From the NCBI GenBank assembly GCA_905178155.1, contig CAJINV010000003.1:4747863-4811862 (forward strand): a stretch of 64,000 nt of DNA, written 5' to 3'. Under the pieces are notes generated by a model. It had not been told where the DNA came from. It made no database searches and saw only the letters and a program-made list of their open reading frames with translations. Made by a program: the position numbers and the translations under genes. Below are positions 42,876 to 54,200 of the stretch, piece after piece (the stretch's first letter is position 1; the number at the start of each line of letters is the position of its first letter). The stretch comes from Amoebophrya sp. A120 (lineage: Eukaryota; Sar; Dinophyceae; Syndiniales; Amoebophryaceae).

Positions 42876-44915
42876 TCACCACTTTTGGTCGCCGTGGACG
42901 CCAAGCGACGGATCGGCATCACCGTAGTCACGTTCCAGTGCGGCAAAAACTTGCTGGTAGTTGAGAAGATCAGGAGCGGGCTCGCCCTTCGGGCGGCGGC
43001 TCTTGTGGAGTTCATTAATTTTGTCCAGCTCGTAGATACCTCTCTGAATGGCACTTTTGGCGTCGCTAATTGTGTTGGTGATTTTCTGTTCCACGTGGCC
43101 TCCAGGAAGCCCGCCCGGAGGGACGACGGGCACGGCCCCAAGTTGTGGGCTCTGGGTCGTGAAGCTTTGCGGTACTATGCCCGGCTGGTTTGCTCCACCT
43201 GGCGCACCGGCGGGGACCGCAGCAATGTGTCGCAGATCGACCAACTGCGGATGTTTGGCCGATTGCTGTGCTGGAGATCCTACTGCCGCGAAGGATGCAA
43301 TTGAGGGCAGGTCCTTTTGAACCGAGCCTGGCTGGGAGACGAGGGTTGGAATATTGCCCTGCGCTCCAACTGGTGGTTGCGAGATGAAAGCAGGTTCTCC
43401 CGCCGGTGGCTGCCGACCTCCTGCAGGACTGTCACCATCTGGTCGTGAAAAGACTATTTCGTGCTGTCGCTCCACCGGCACGCGCAGAACCGGCGCCTCC
43501 AGGATCATGCGGACGTACTTGCTCTTATCTTCTTGGTGCTTGGTCGGCGGTTTCTCTGGCACCTCCGCGGCTTTTTTTAGCGCCGCGTCGATCCGTTGGT
43601 AGTATCGCTCACGTGCGGCCGCTCCGCTGGAGTTATCCTGCTCGTCGTCGCCGTAAGCGTATACGGGTGCAGTGGTTTTCTTGCGGAAGAAGCTGACACT
43701 CTTCTTGATCCAGGAGATGTCTGAGCTCGCGCGGAGTTTTTCCGTGACCTCGGCGTCGAAGACGAAGTCCGTGTGCGCCTCGACGTAGTCCTGCACCGGG
43801 GTGCTCAAACAGTTGACGTGGCCCCAGCCAAGTCCGCACAGCTCCTCGCCCGCCCAACTGAGCACCAGGCCCTTCTTGCCGAGGTAGTTCAGGTTTTCCA
43901 GAAAAACCGGCGCCCCCTTCGCGCCGATGTGCTCTGCCACTTCCACGCAGAAGACGAAATCAGCAGGCTGGAGAGACGTTTTCGTGGCCGGGATAGGAGC
44001 AGCGATGTCGAAATACTTCACTTTGCCGTGCGTAAACTCCTCCAGTTCCTTTTCTACGTCCACCTCGATCGGCAACAGGTTCACCGTGGCGTCGTAGCCT
44101 TTCGCAGACACCTACATTTTTTGCATAGCCGTCATCTTCCTTATTTCCCACATGCTCAATGCTATGTATTAAACAGAGGAAGAGCAGCAACGTAAGAATC
44201 TCGTTCAACATCTACATCATACACATGTACCAAGCCGGTGTCGTTGAAGGCCGTGGTGTAGTGGCCGCCCCCTGCGCCGAGGTCCAGCACGGTGCTACCG
44301 ACAAAGTTTCCGCGGGCGATGAAGCGCATGAACTCCTGCACCAGGCCCTTATCCAGAAACCAGCGCTTGAAGATGTTTCGGTACAAAATTTCGAAGGCCG
44401 TGAACTTTCCCTCAGAATCGATGTTGTCCCCGAACTTCTCGAGTTCCCCGACCGCGATCAGCGAGATCTGGCCGTCCAGGATCTCGCCGCTGTTCACAAA
44501 GTAGTTTACGGCGTCGAACGAGGTCTGGAGGTCGCGCTCGAGCAGCACCTGGACCTGCGACAGCATGCTGCCACAGTAGGCGATGTCGGCCTCGGCCGGC
44601 TTGGCTGGGTGGTCCAAAAGAAAGGAGTGTGAGTGGTAGTGGAAGCTCCAGAAGTACTGCTGCATCAGCCCGGAATGGTGGAGCGAGTCCCAGTTGTATA
44701 TCCACAGAAAAAAACCCATCCACATACATTTTTTGCATTTGCATGACAAACTCGTGACTTGGTAAGTACGTGTTTTGCATGACAAATTGGATGCGGATGG
44801 GTTTTGTTCTGTGGATATTGTAGAGCAGGAGCAGCATCTGATCCTTGAACACCCGCGGAACGCACTCCGCGCGCAGGTGAAACAACGCGGACGAAAAGGC
44901 GAAAATACCCGTCAT
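42876..44915 (-). CDS. SAM-dependent methyltransferase-like protein, 598 aa
   Basis: Three exons: 44915-44818, 44693-44231 and 44111-42876 (1,797 bases, phases consistent). Motif I of class I methyltransferases is clear (VLDLGAGGGHYTTAF, about residues 165-180), followed by an acidic strand and FVFCVEVAEHI, the usual motif III/IV position, then a hydrophobic strand and the sequence GLGWGHVNCLS. The C-terminal 250 residues are Pro/Gly/Gln-rich and probably disordered. Exon 1 encodes a hydrophobic N-terminus. The substrate is unknown. The reading frame stays open upstream of ATG 44915 to an AG at about 44984, so an additional 5' exon is possible, and the neighbouring ORF 45096-46016 could belong to the same transcript. 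Intron 1 is an insertion-like element; intron 2 (44112-44230) is GT-AG. Confidence 0.75.
44694..44817 (-). mobile_element. Compact introner-like intron, 124 bases
   Basis: Flanked by the direct repeat TTGTA (44694-44698 and 44818-44822). Terminal inverted repeats: TATCCACAGAA..AACCCATCC at one end and its complement GGATGGGTTTT..TCTGTGGATA at the other. The centre holds two TTGCATGACAAA motifs. Precise removal gives LLLLYN|WDSLHH in frame. No junction within the repeat has GT-AG. Confidence 0.85.
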
Positions 44916-45095
44916 CACGGCGCTTATCCTGTCGCGGATGTGTTTTTTGGTAAAAGTCGGCACGGGCTTGGCTTGCTATAATTCGACGAGGTTTCTTGTT
45001 TCATTTAGATCCCTTCTCGATAAAAGTGCTGCTCTTGTTTCTGCTCTTGGTTCTTCATACTTATTTCAGTGCGGAAAATAAGTACAGAAGCAAAA

Positions 45096-46016
45096 TTACC
45101 TTTGTGTGACTAGGCCGGGTATCCAGTACATGTTGAGCGCCGAGGTGTCTGGTGGCGGCTGCTTTACCATTTCTTCAAACTCCTCACGGATGAGTAACAG
45201 TTCCCCCAACGCGTTTCGACGCGCGTCATACGCCAAATGAATGACCTCCTGGCAGGCAAATTTCAGCATGTCGAAGCTCCCGGTGCGACTCTTGAAGTTC
45301 AGCCACCAGCCCTGGAACTCGGGAGAATAGGCTTGCTTGACAACTCGTCCGAAGTACGCCAACAGCGGGTCCGTCTTATGCGGGCTGACATTCGGTGGCA
45401 TCGTACTACCGGAAGAAGCCGGCGCGTGCGACGGAGACAGGGAGGACCCACTTGCCAGCTGCTGACCCGCAGTGCTACTGGTTCGAGGTGGGAATGCCAA
45501 GTTCGGAGGAAAAGTAGTACCCGCTGTGGGCGAGGGAGCATTTTGCGTACTAGTAGCGGCACCTTGAGCGAGAGGCGGACCCTTGTACTGTTGCAGTTTG
45601 TTGTCCAGAAGTGAGTTCACACGGCTAGCGATCGCGCTTGCGCTGTTGGAATGTGGTGGTCCGCCTTGTGACGGCTGCGTCATCCCCAATATGCCACTTG
45701 GAGGACGTGCCGGAGGGGGCTGTTGCAGATTGGCATTGGGGCCCCGTGCGTTTGCAGAAAATCCGAAAGAACCGCTTCCCAGCGATCCTAGTCCAGCCCC
45801 TGCTAGTGGGGACGGCGCTGCGCCAGCGCTCGTTCCGAAGTTGAGCGTCTGTGAAGGCGCGGGGGGTGCGCCAAGTGGCCCCGTAAAGCCTGCAAAATTC
45901 GTTTCCCGGCATAGTGCAAAGAGAGATCGCTCACGGCAGGGTAGGAGTTCCAGAGCACTCTCCACTGCAACAAAAAATCCTAAGAAACTCCATTTTGCAC
46001 CATTCCGGTTCATCAT
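45096..46016 (-). CDS. Phe-Gly/Pro/Ser-rich protein, nucleoporin-like composition
   Basis: About 306 aa from the ATG pair near 46016; the true start is uncertain because a splice-like TTGCAG occurs just downstream. Residues 40-200 are low-complexity with scattered FG dipeptides (NFGTS, SFGFS) and many Pro, Ser and Gln, as in FG nucleoporins. The C-terminal 90 residues form a compact, helical domain with aromatic residues (EFQGWWLNFKS). The frame ends at an AAAG|GTAATT that could be a 5' splice site, so it may continue into the downstream gene. A nuclear-pore role is a weak inference from composition; an RNA-processing protein is equally possible. Confidence 0.5.
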   Translation of the reverse strand: MMNRNGAKWSFLGFFVAVESALELLPCRERSLFALCRETNFAGFTGPLGAPPAPSQTLNFGTSAGAAPSPLAGAGLGSLGSGSFGFSANARGPNANLQQPPPARPPSGILGMTQPSQGGPPHSNSASAIASRVNSLLDNKLQQYKGPPLAQGAATSTQNAPSPTAGTTFPPNLAFPPRTSSTAGQQLASGSSLSPSHAPASSGSTMPPNVSPHKTDPLLAYFGRVVKQAYSPEFQGWWLNFKSRTGSFDMLKFACQEVIHLAYDARRNALGELLLIREEFEEMVKQPPPDTSALNMYWIPGLVTQR

Positions 46017-46046
46017 CTTTGGTCTACTGTATTTCGTTCCATTCAC

Positions 46047-46752
46047 ACACTTAGTGGCAACTTGAGCATGAGGATAGTTATCGTGTTGATGTTGATTATC
46101 TGTCGTGTACTTCCACTACAAAAAAAGAGGATAAAGGAATTTTGAAGCACAAACTTGAAGAATGAAACGACCACGCACAGAACCCTTGCTCTTTCAAGAT
46201 TCCATAAAAGGAACTTTCTGGAAAAAAGTTACGATCTTGCACTCTAACTTTTTTAGTTTGTGTGCGGAAAGCAGGCAAGGACACGATTCGGATCTTTGTC
46301 TTATCGAACAAACACAGAAACCGTTACGACCGCTACAACCATCATGTTTCAAGCAACATAAAAACACCCTTGTATCACCTGAAGTAGCTACGGCTCCCTT
46401 CTTCTGCTACTTGTACTTCTCTCAGTAACGGATCATATAGAAGAAGTCTAATTGTGCGGGAGGAGAAGGACCTTCATGACTCTTGATCTATGAAAGGCAA
46501 CATCAGAGTTTTCACGAGAAGCTGCACCGAAGTGGATCTGCAACCGACTAGTCGAACGAGTTACGGACCGAGATTTTACCTCGAACACGATCCGAAAATA
46601 AATGTCGAGACGGTAGCGTCGGGTCGGTTCACAGCGGGTGCTATTCAACTGTTTTGTGCGTGTGCATGCATGTCGCTTTACCTTTCATTTTGCGCAGGTC
46701 GGTGGGGGTGTCGCTCGTGTGGGGAAAGCAGCGTCCTCGTATTTACAACTAG
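46047..46752. other. Intergenic spacer
   Basis: About 700 bases between the propeller gene and the FG-rich ORF. No supported gene. Confidence 0.45.
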
Positions 46753-49116
46753 TTATGGCTTGCAGCATGGTGATTCCGATTCATCGCGATTATTACCTGT
46801 ATCGATCGTTCCTGGGTGTATGCGTAGAACGTGCCTAGCCTGCTGTGGGAGACAATACATAGAACCATCGAGTCCAAGCGCACCGCCCTCCCATTTTTCT
46901 TTCACCAGTGTGTCGTCCTCACTCATCGAGGGATTCGAAGCCACGTGTTTCAGCTCGTCTTTCTCACTTGCCGTATTGCAGTGGCTAGACCAGAAAAGAT
47001 ATTCGATGCTCACGTCTGTTTCAGGTCGGCGGGGTTGCGAGTCGCTCGTCGTCCCATAGTGCATCACTGTCTCGCGCCGGGTCACACTTTGGTCCTCTGG
47101 TGGGACAGAATGTCCACACGTGTTCCTATTTTTCTTCGCGCTTTTTCTCTGTGTCGGTGTCGCGGTCCCTATCCGCAGAACTGCCGGGGCGTCACACGGA
47201 ATGCAATAGATGCAGCCATCCGAAGCCGCCAAAAATCCGTTCTGCCACTTGTTCTTGATGTGCGGAAACAAAACGGGGCCGACCAAGCGCGCCTCTTGCT
47301 TTACTGGATCCACCCGCAGCACACGGTCCGCGTCGCTAGGGATGCAATACACACAGCCATCGGTGCCAAGCACACCGCCGCCGTACTGGTAGCGTTTATT
47401 TCTCCGCTCGGAAGAACTACCTCCCGTACGTTGCTGGCGAGAAGGTGTGGCATTCGGTCTGTCAGGCTCCGAACCGGCCGTCTTGCAAGGACTGGAAGGT
47501 CTGTCGTCCCCCACATCAATTGGAAGTTCGTACACTTCATCATTGCCGTCCGCGTTCACACGCACATATAGCACGGTCTCGGCGTGACTCGGAATACCAA
47601 CGATGTCTCCGTGCCCGTCCACAACTGCGCCGTGCCACTTGTGCAACGAGTTTGTCATCATGTGCTGCTTGTCCGCGCGTTCTGCATCTTCCATGTTTTC
47701 CATGCCACTCGTCATGCAGCTCTTGCCAGCGGTAGCTATCGATTTACGTTTTCCCGTCAACCGCAGCGAAGAGAGCAAGCAGTAGTCCGTTCCGTCTGCG
47801 GAAATTCGCAACACGCGATCGGCATTGTAGGGTATGCAGTAGAGTGCACCATTTTTCGGCGAAATAACACCACCGTAGTACTTGTTTCTAAGCATGCGCT
47901 GTGTGGCGCAAGGCGGAAGTCGTCCCGAGCGCACAAGATCGTTTGCATTTTCATCTTCGTGCGACTTCGAACTTACGTCCCTTTTGGCACCCCGTACCAG
48001 CATCTCATTAATGTTGGGCCCGACCAAACGAGCACATGGAGGCGCGGACGAGGATATACTGCCGTTCGGCGCGCAAACCGACGGAGATTCATCGCACTGG
48101 TGGTTTGACCTACGGGGACAGATTTCTAGCACATGCGCGGAATTGCAGGGAACCGCTAAAATGGACTGCTTCTGTTCCATGTAGCATCCTCCGTGCCAGC
48201 GCCAGGTTTTCGGAGGAGAAGCCTCTTGTATAGCAGCTCGACCTGATGTGTCGAAGAAGTCGCTCTCATACACTGGATCAGCACCGGTAATCGCGCTGAG
48301 CTCGTCGATCTCAAGTGCTTGGAGGGCGTCTGTATCGCAGTTGACGCGCAAGACTTTGTTCGCGTTCGATGGAATGCAGTAAATCGCACGATCGAGCGGG
48401 CAGTACACTCCGCGCAACCACTTGAACTTGTTTCCGGGGATGGCGGAAGAGACTATAACAGGGTCGATAGCCCTAGCAGCTCGACCCTGCGCCTGCACTT
48501 CTTGGTGGTGTTGCTGCTGCTCCGGTCTGATTTCTTGCTCAGCAAGGCCACGTCCAATGTCGGCACTGTTTGCTGATCCAAACTGCTTATTGATTTTGAT
48601 AGGGCTGGCGTCCGACGAAGATAGGTCTCTGTCGGAATCCCCGGATGAGACCGACGTGGAGACAACATCTTCATTACGAAGCGTGTTTGTTCCTGCGTCG
48701 AAAGCACAACTCTCCTTGTCGCTCTTATTCAGGAGTTTAGTTTCTACTACCGAAAAAGTCTTGAATTGGCGATTGTTGATATCATCTTCATGTGATTGTG
48801 ATGTTCTCTCGTTCTTACGAAGCGCTGCTGCTCGTCCTGGTGCATCCGTAATATTGCGACTAGTACCACTCGTGGAGGAGATATAGTATTCCTTTTTCCC
48901 AACACCGCGGCAGGGGTACCTCGTCAGCAGAGAAACGCCACCAATTTCTCTCTTAGGATCGACCTTCACGACGTGGGTTGCGGAGCCCGGTATTCCATAG
49001 ATTTGACCCGAGATGGGATCCAATGTGCCCCCCATCCACTTATCGCTTCCTCGGAGGTCAGCATTCCCCTCGTTGAGCAGCGTTATTGTGGGCGGCGCAA
49101 TCTCGAGATCCTCCAT
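46753..49116 (-). CDS. Eight-repeat propeller-like protein, 787 aa
   Basis: Single exon, ATG at 49116. Eight copies of a unit of about 45 residues can be aligned by eye, with consensus W-x-G-G-x(4-5)-D-G-x-I-Y-x-I-P-x-x-A-x-x-V-L-R-I. Cores include GQIYGIPGSA, RAIYCIPSNA, GALYCIPYNA, GCVYCIPSDA, GCIYCIPCDA and GSMYCLPQQA; two units are degenerate (SILAVPCNSA and DIVGIPSHA). This pattern is typical of beta-propeller blades. Long acidic or Ser-rich linkers separate the blades, which is unusual for a closed propeller. There is no signal peptide or membrane segment. Probably a scaffold or ligand-binding protein (inference). Many blades carry a Cys at the same position (YCIP), hinting at metal binding or disulfides. 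Confidence 0.75.
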   Translation of the reverse strand: MEDLEIAPPTITLLNEGNADLRGSDKWMGGTLDPISGQIYGIPGSATHVVKVDPKREIGGVSLLTRYPCRGVGKKEYYISSTSGTSRNITDAPGRAAALRKNERTSQSHEDDINNRQFKTFSVVETKLLNKSDKESCAFDAGTNTLRNEDVVSTSVSSGDSDRDLSSSDASPIKINKQFGSANSADIGRGLAEQEIRPEQQQHHQEVQAQGRAARAIDPVIVSSAIPGNKFKWLRGVYCPLDRAIYCIPSNANKVLRVNCDTDALQALEIDELSAITGADPVYESDFFDTSGRAAIQEASPPKTWRWHGGCYMEQKQSILAVPCNSAHVLEICPRRSNHQCDESPSVCAPNGSISSSAPPCARLVGPNINEMLVRGAKRDVSSKSHEDENANDLVRSGRLPPCATQRMLRNKYYGGVISPKNGALYCIPYNADRVLRISADGTDYCLLSSLRLTGKRKSIATAGKSCMTSGMENMEDAERADKQHMMTNSLHKWHGAVVDGHGDIVGIPSHAETVLYVRVNADGNDEVYELPIDVGDDRPSSPCKTAGSEPDRPNATPSRQQRTGGSSSERRNKRYQYGGGVLGTDGCVYCIPSDADRVLRVDPVKQEARLVGPVLFPHIKNKWQNGFLAASDGCIYCIPCDAPAVLRIGTATPTQRKSAKKNRNTCGHSVPPEDQSVTRRETVMHYGTTSDSQPRRPETDVSIEYLFWSSHCNTASEKDELKHVASNPSMSEDDTLVKEKWEGGALGLDGSMYCLPQQARHVLRIHPGTIDTGNNRDESESPCCKP

Positions 49117-50035
49117 GATGGTTTTCGTTTTCTTTAAACTTTGTCGGCTGTAAATTTAAAGTAAGAGCAGATAGCTGGTGGTCTGGCGAAAGTTTCAAGT
49201 TGTCCCGATGAAATAAGTACGTCCTACGTACCCGAGGCCAAGCAATCAACGCGACTCAATGATCTCAAGCTGAATCTTCCAATAGATGAAGTTGATGCGG
49301 TGACAGCTTTTGCAGCCTCTGCTGCGGTTTTGGATGACGCCTGCAATAATTTTATGATGTCAGGGACACAAGAACGCTAGATATGTGAATAGTGCTCATT
49401 CATCTCATGAACCCACAGCCCAAACCCAGCCACAACTCTCTTTGCTTTTCTCTGTCCACCATATCCACACCTGCTTCTTTCATCCTCTTCTTACTCAAAA
49501 CTCACAAGTTAAAATCGATCCTGAATGATCTTTGAACAGATACAAAGGTGCGCTTTTTGCTTGAGCTTTTTCTCAACTTCTTCCCCCAAAGAAGATCATG
49601 ATCATCGACGATTGCAATGACTTTCCAATGCTGATTAGCTCAGCAACGGTTTTCAATTCTGCTCGTGCCACGCTATTTTTCGGAGCGTGTCTCTTTCGTT
49701 TCGCCTTCGATTCTTGCTTGATTCATCTGATTCAAGGGGAATAAACCGCTCATAAACATTTATCGATTTCATGATCTGATCATAGGCTGGCTCAATATCC
49801 GGTGGCGATTTATTGGACTAATCGCGTTTGCGTTCCGCCAATGACATTTTTTGGTGCGTTCATAATGCTTCCTTGACTAGCGTACTCAAAGTCATCCATT
49901 TCATGAAAGTAGTATACTTGGTCCATTACAAGTTCGAGCAAGGAATGGTTACGCAACCAGGCTGAAACGAATCTATGTTTTAATTCCTGCTCGGTTCCTC
50001 CGCCTCTGCAAGAATTTCGGCTCTGTTCTTCAACT
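49117..50035. other. Intergenic spacer
   Basis: About 920 bases with stops in all frames and no recognised feature. Confidence 0.5.
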
Positions 50036-50572
50036 TCAACTTCTTTGCAAGATAAACACGGTCATGAAGACCATGCTCATGCTCATAATCCCGACGACGA
50101 GCGTGACGGTTTGCCAGCCGGAAAAGAGATCCAGATCCCGGTAGGAAATGAGAATGACGCTCAGCATGTAGCTGAGACAACCCATAGCGAACTTGCCGAG
50201 CGGAAGATACGGCACCCAGTTGTACTTGATCGACCAGGGAAGTAGCTTACTCTCTGGCATGTTGTTCACATGCCGGTATACGAAGGCGCTGGTGAGGGCC
50301 GAACAGGTGCAGGCATGCACAGCCACAAAAGAAAACAAATATATGGCGAGATGCAGCGACTGGTCAAAGTCGTACCCGCTCTGCTGCAGATTGCTCAGCG
50401 CAAAGCCGCCGATGATTGCCCCCATCACGCTCGTGTTCAGGACGTCGTTGCACAGTTTCTCCCGAACACGCCCGGCTTCCGGGTCCTCCTCCGACCCGGG
50501 ACTAGTCATCTCTGACGCTACGCGGTGCCTCTCCGAAGCCCCCAACGTAGCAGCTGTCATGGTTACCGGCAT
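50036..50572 (-). CDS. Four-transmembrane protein, 178 aa
   Basis: Start chosen at ATG 50572 (MPVTMTAATLG); the longer frame upstream starts with non-ATG codons. Four hydrophobic segments near residues 50-65, 73-95, 122-142 and 152-172, with a soluble N-terminus of about 45 residues. The order and lengths, a VAVHACTCSALTS segment in TM2 and a polar TM2-TM3 loop recall Orai-type calcium channels, but the acidic pore residue expected in TM1 is not evident. Treat the Orai link as a hypothesis. Otherwise an uncharacterised small membrane protein. Confidence 0.65.
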   Translation of the reverse strand: MPVTMTAATLGASERHRVASEMTSPGSEEDPEAGRVREKLCNDVLNTSVMGAIIGGFALSNLQQSGYDFDQSLHLAIYLFSFVAVHACTCSALTSAFVYRHVNNMPESKLLPWSIKYNWVPYLPLGKFAMGCLSYMLSVILISYRDLDLFSGWQTVTLVVGIMSMSMVFMTVFILQRS

Positions 50573-51232
50573 TTTTTTGGATTTCCGAAAAATTGTTTTT
50601 TGCTGATAAAACAGGAGGACAAGCAATACGGGCGAAAACTAGGACCTGCATGGGGATGCAGACGGAAAAAACAAATTCGAAAAAATTGTACATGTACATA
50701 TAAATGTAGCCGACCGGGATCAATACCGATAGAGCAGTAAAAGCGGTCTAGTCACAAGCTTTAAGGAAAAAACGGGCAGAAGTATACAAGTATCTGGTAC
50801 TGTTCACAATTTTCTCACAGGTAGTGCGTGTAATCGAACACTCACAACCAAATCGCAAGTTGTGTATATCCTTGAGGATACTTACACACAGTCCAATCCA
50901 TAACTCCGCTAAGGAATTCGGCCGTGAGTCGCAGCGCTCGACCCTTGCTGAAATACACACTGATCGCATCGATTCGCAAACGAAAAGCAGAAACTACTTT
51001 CGTATTCAATCATACATAAGAATGCGAGGACACGCAAGGCCAACGGCAACGCATCGGATTCAAAACTTCATCACGGAGTTTGAAATTGAATTATTGATTA
51101 TGATTTTCACTAATATTGCAATTATTTGCTATTCATCGAACTGCAAGACCCACTGTCGTGAGTGCTGCAGCCGTAAAAAATTATCCTTTTCCAGCAGCCA
51201 GCTTCCTGTGACCACACCCATGATCATTAATT
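50573..51232. other. Intergenic spacer
   Basis: 660 bases, AT-rich; frames on the + strand are short and unconvincing. Nothing recognised. Confidence 0.5.
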
Positions 51233-54200
51233 TCACGCCACACCCACGATCGCGTCCAACATTCGTTTTATTATGCGCTGCGCGGTGGAGAGACTCACGG
51301 TAGTGTCCTTGTACTTCCCGTGTTCAGTGATCAGGGTGACTGCCGTTTTCCCTATGAGATTCGTGCACGAAGTTTTCCATGCCTCCTCCATGTCGTGGAG
51401 ATGGGTCTGTAATTGCTGTTGCAACTGAAAGACTTGCGTCTTGATGGTGGCATGGGAGCTCCCGCCCCTCGGACCCATTGTTCGACTCTCCACGGCTATT
51501 CCGGGAGGGGGCTGGGAGAGCGAAGTGGATCTTCCCGCGTCGTGGTTTGCAGGAGTATGAGAAAAGTCGGCGTCCACGAAGGAAAGCCTTTCTTGCTTTT
51601 GCTCGTCGAGTGACACTAGCGACCCTCGTTGTAGTTCCCGGCGGGTTTTGTCGAAGCTGGCCTGCAAGTGTTTTATCAAGGAAGCGAGCTTGTGCATTTT
51701 CAAGCGGTCAGTGGCGCGTTTGCTCAGAAGTGGTCTTATTTCCCTCCGATACACTCTGTCTTCGCGGAGTTGCTTCATAAAGTTCTGCACCTCTGTCCAA
51801 ACCGAATGATCTTCTTCAGGCGACAGCCGAGAATGTTGCCTCGTCGAAGCGTCTTCTGCAGACGACAGAAAATTAGTACTAGGCGCATCGGATTGTAATT
51901 TCGCCTTATTCGCGCCTCCGCCTGTCGTTCGTGCCTTCTTGGAAACTTTATGCGGTTTCGTGACCTTCCTCTGGTCCCGCCGCAGCGACTGCGTTCGCGC
52001 GTCGGCTTTTGCAGCTCGCGCGCCAGCCTCGCGATTCATCGCACGAATGCGCGCCAAGAAGTCCGCAACAGCAGAACCACCTTCGCCAGCATCCCGAGCC
52101 GCTCCCACGAGTTCTTCGCCGCCATCAGTCCCTGTTGGCTCAACCTCGAACGGCAGATCCAGCAGTTGCAAAAACGCTGCCGGGGCAGTCAGCGGCTCCC
52201 CGTGGCCATCGCCTTCGCCGCTGGCGGACTTCTCGAGCATAAGATCCATAATCATGTACTGGGTGAGCACGTCGCCGACGTCGTCGCCGGTCTGTGCGTC
52301 GAGATATCCACTTTGGACAGCGAGATGTACGAGCTCGGCCATCAGAGCGAAGTACTCGCGGTTCGTAGTCGGAAACGCCAGAAAAAATTCCGCGTACTGG
52401 TTGTCATTTCCAGGGCCCAGAACGTCGTCGTCCCCAGCATGGGCCGCACCGAAAGTAGAATCTCTGCCCTTGCACATGAAGCGACACGGGAAAGTCGTGC
52501 CACTCGCAACAAGGGGCAGCTTATTTCCAATGTGGCCGTCCAGTTCTTGTTGCTCGTCCAAATGTTCAAGCTCGATGTAGCAATCCAGATACACTTGATT
52601 GATCTTTTGTTTCACTGGCCGTGCTGCACCAGTTTTGCAAGGTTTACTGCTGTGGTTGCGATCACTGCTGGCCGGCGCACCATCCGGGAATATCTTGCGC
52701 ACCAGGTTTGAATGCATCGACATTGTAATGAAAGAGGTCAAATACCGCATCGCGGCCGCAGGCACATGTTCATCATCAGGGAAGGACTTGTTGCTTCTAT
52801 CGCTTTCGGTTTCGTCGCGTGAAAGCCCCGCGCCTACGTGCACGTGGACAGAAAAGGCATCCTCCTTCTCCAAGCGGCGGAAATGGAAAACTGGCGCTTG
52901 CAGTAGTTCGATGGCTCCCTGGGTCGGAAAGGACGCGGATGATTGCTCGGGAGGACCGTGCATTCTTTTCAAAATTGCAGCCGGCAAGACCACCGAGGAG
53001 GAAAAAACTTGGCTCCACGCAGGTTTCAACGTTCCGTAGTGCTCACGTTCCAATTGCGTCTGGAGACCCATAATGGCGCTACATTCTTTCCGCATTTTCT
53101 GCAGCCCAATCGTTCCTGCGTGCTGATAAAGCGCTACTGCCTTGTCATGCAGATCGTTCGCGCGGCGCACCAGCGCGTCGCGCTTCGCTATGATCTGATG
53201 AAGCTGCGTGAGGTCGCTTAACAGTCTCGTTCGCGTCGCAGAGTCGCGCAAGCGAAAAGTCAAGGCTCTGTTCGAGAAATTTCCGTCCGAGCGGTAGTTC
53301 CAGTGCCCCCCAACAAACAGCACACGTTGCCAGTTATCGTCGGGCCTGAAAGAATTGTTCCCCACCGGCGCTACGAGCTTGCGTCCCCTATCGTCCGTGA
53401 TCCAAGCGCGACCGAAGTAGCCAATATGCATCAAGATTCCGTGCGGGAGGGTTTGCATCTGGTGCGCCAGAACGTACAGCCAAAACTCTGAGTGGTTTTC
53501 TTCGAAGTACTTCTTGTCGTCCTCGTGGCGCTGGCTCGCACTTGTAGTTCCAGTGGGGGACGAATTATGTTGACCACTAGCAGCAAGTTTCCGTCCATTG
53601 AAAAGTCCGACGCGTGTTGCGTCATTGCCATGTTCTCGCAGGACGGCCTCACCACGCTTTTCCCAGTCAATGTTCTGTAGCAGGTACTGCAACGCGTCAA
53701 TGAAGAGATCGGAAACTTCACGATCGAATATTTGCATCCCCTTTGCCGTTCGTACCAATTGACGTCCTTGTGGGACGTGCTCCCGCAGCGTCGCCATTTG
53801 GTGCTGGTAAGCATCGTCGTAGAGCGGTTCCAAGTAGTAGACAAAGTGAGCGAACGCTTCCCACAGGAAGTTTTGTTCTTCCTTCTTTTGGGCCGCGGGG
53901 GCTCTGGCATGGCGCTCGCGGCCTTGTTGACCGTCTGCCATTCTGTCGAGAACGCCCGCAAGATACTTCTCTATCGACTGCTTCCGTCGACTCTGCATTG
54001 CGTCAAGTCGGCGCCTCAGTTGTTGATGTTGCTTGTGTTCATCGTGCTTGTTTGCTTGTTTTCCTTTTCGTGGAGAATGAGAACGATCATCAAGAAGATG
54101 ATGGTGCTGACACTGCTGCATGCATGTCTGTCGCTCCTGGTCGCGCCACATGTACCCGTGCGCCTTGGACTGGTGTTCCACAGTATGTGAGGTCCGGGCA

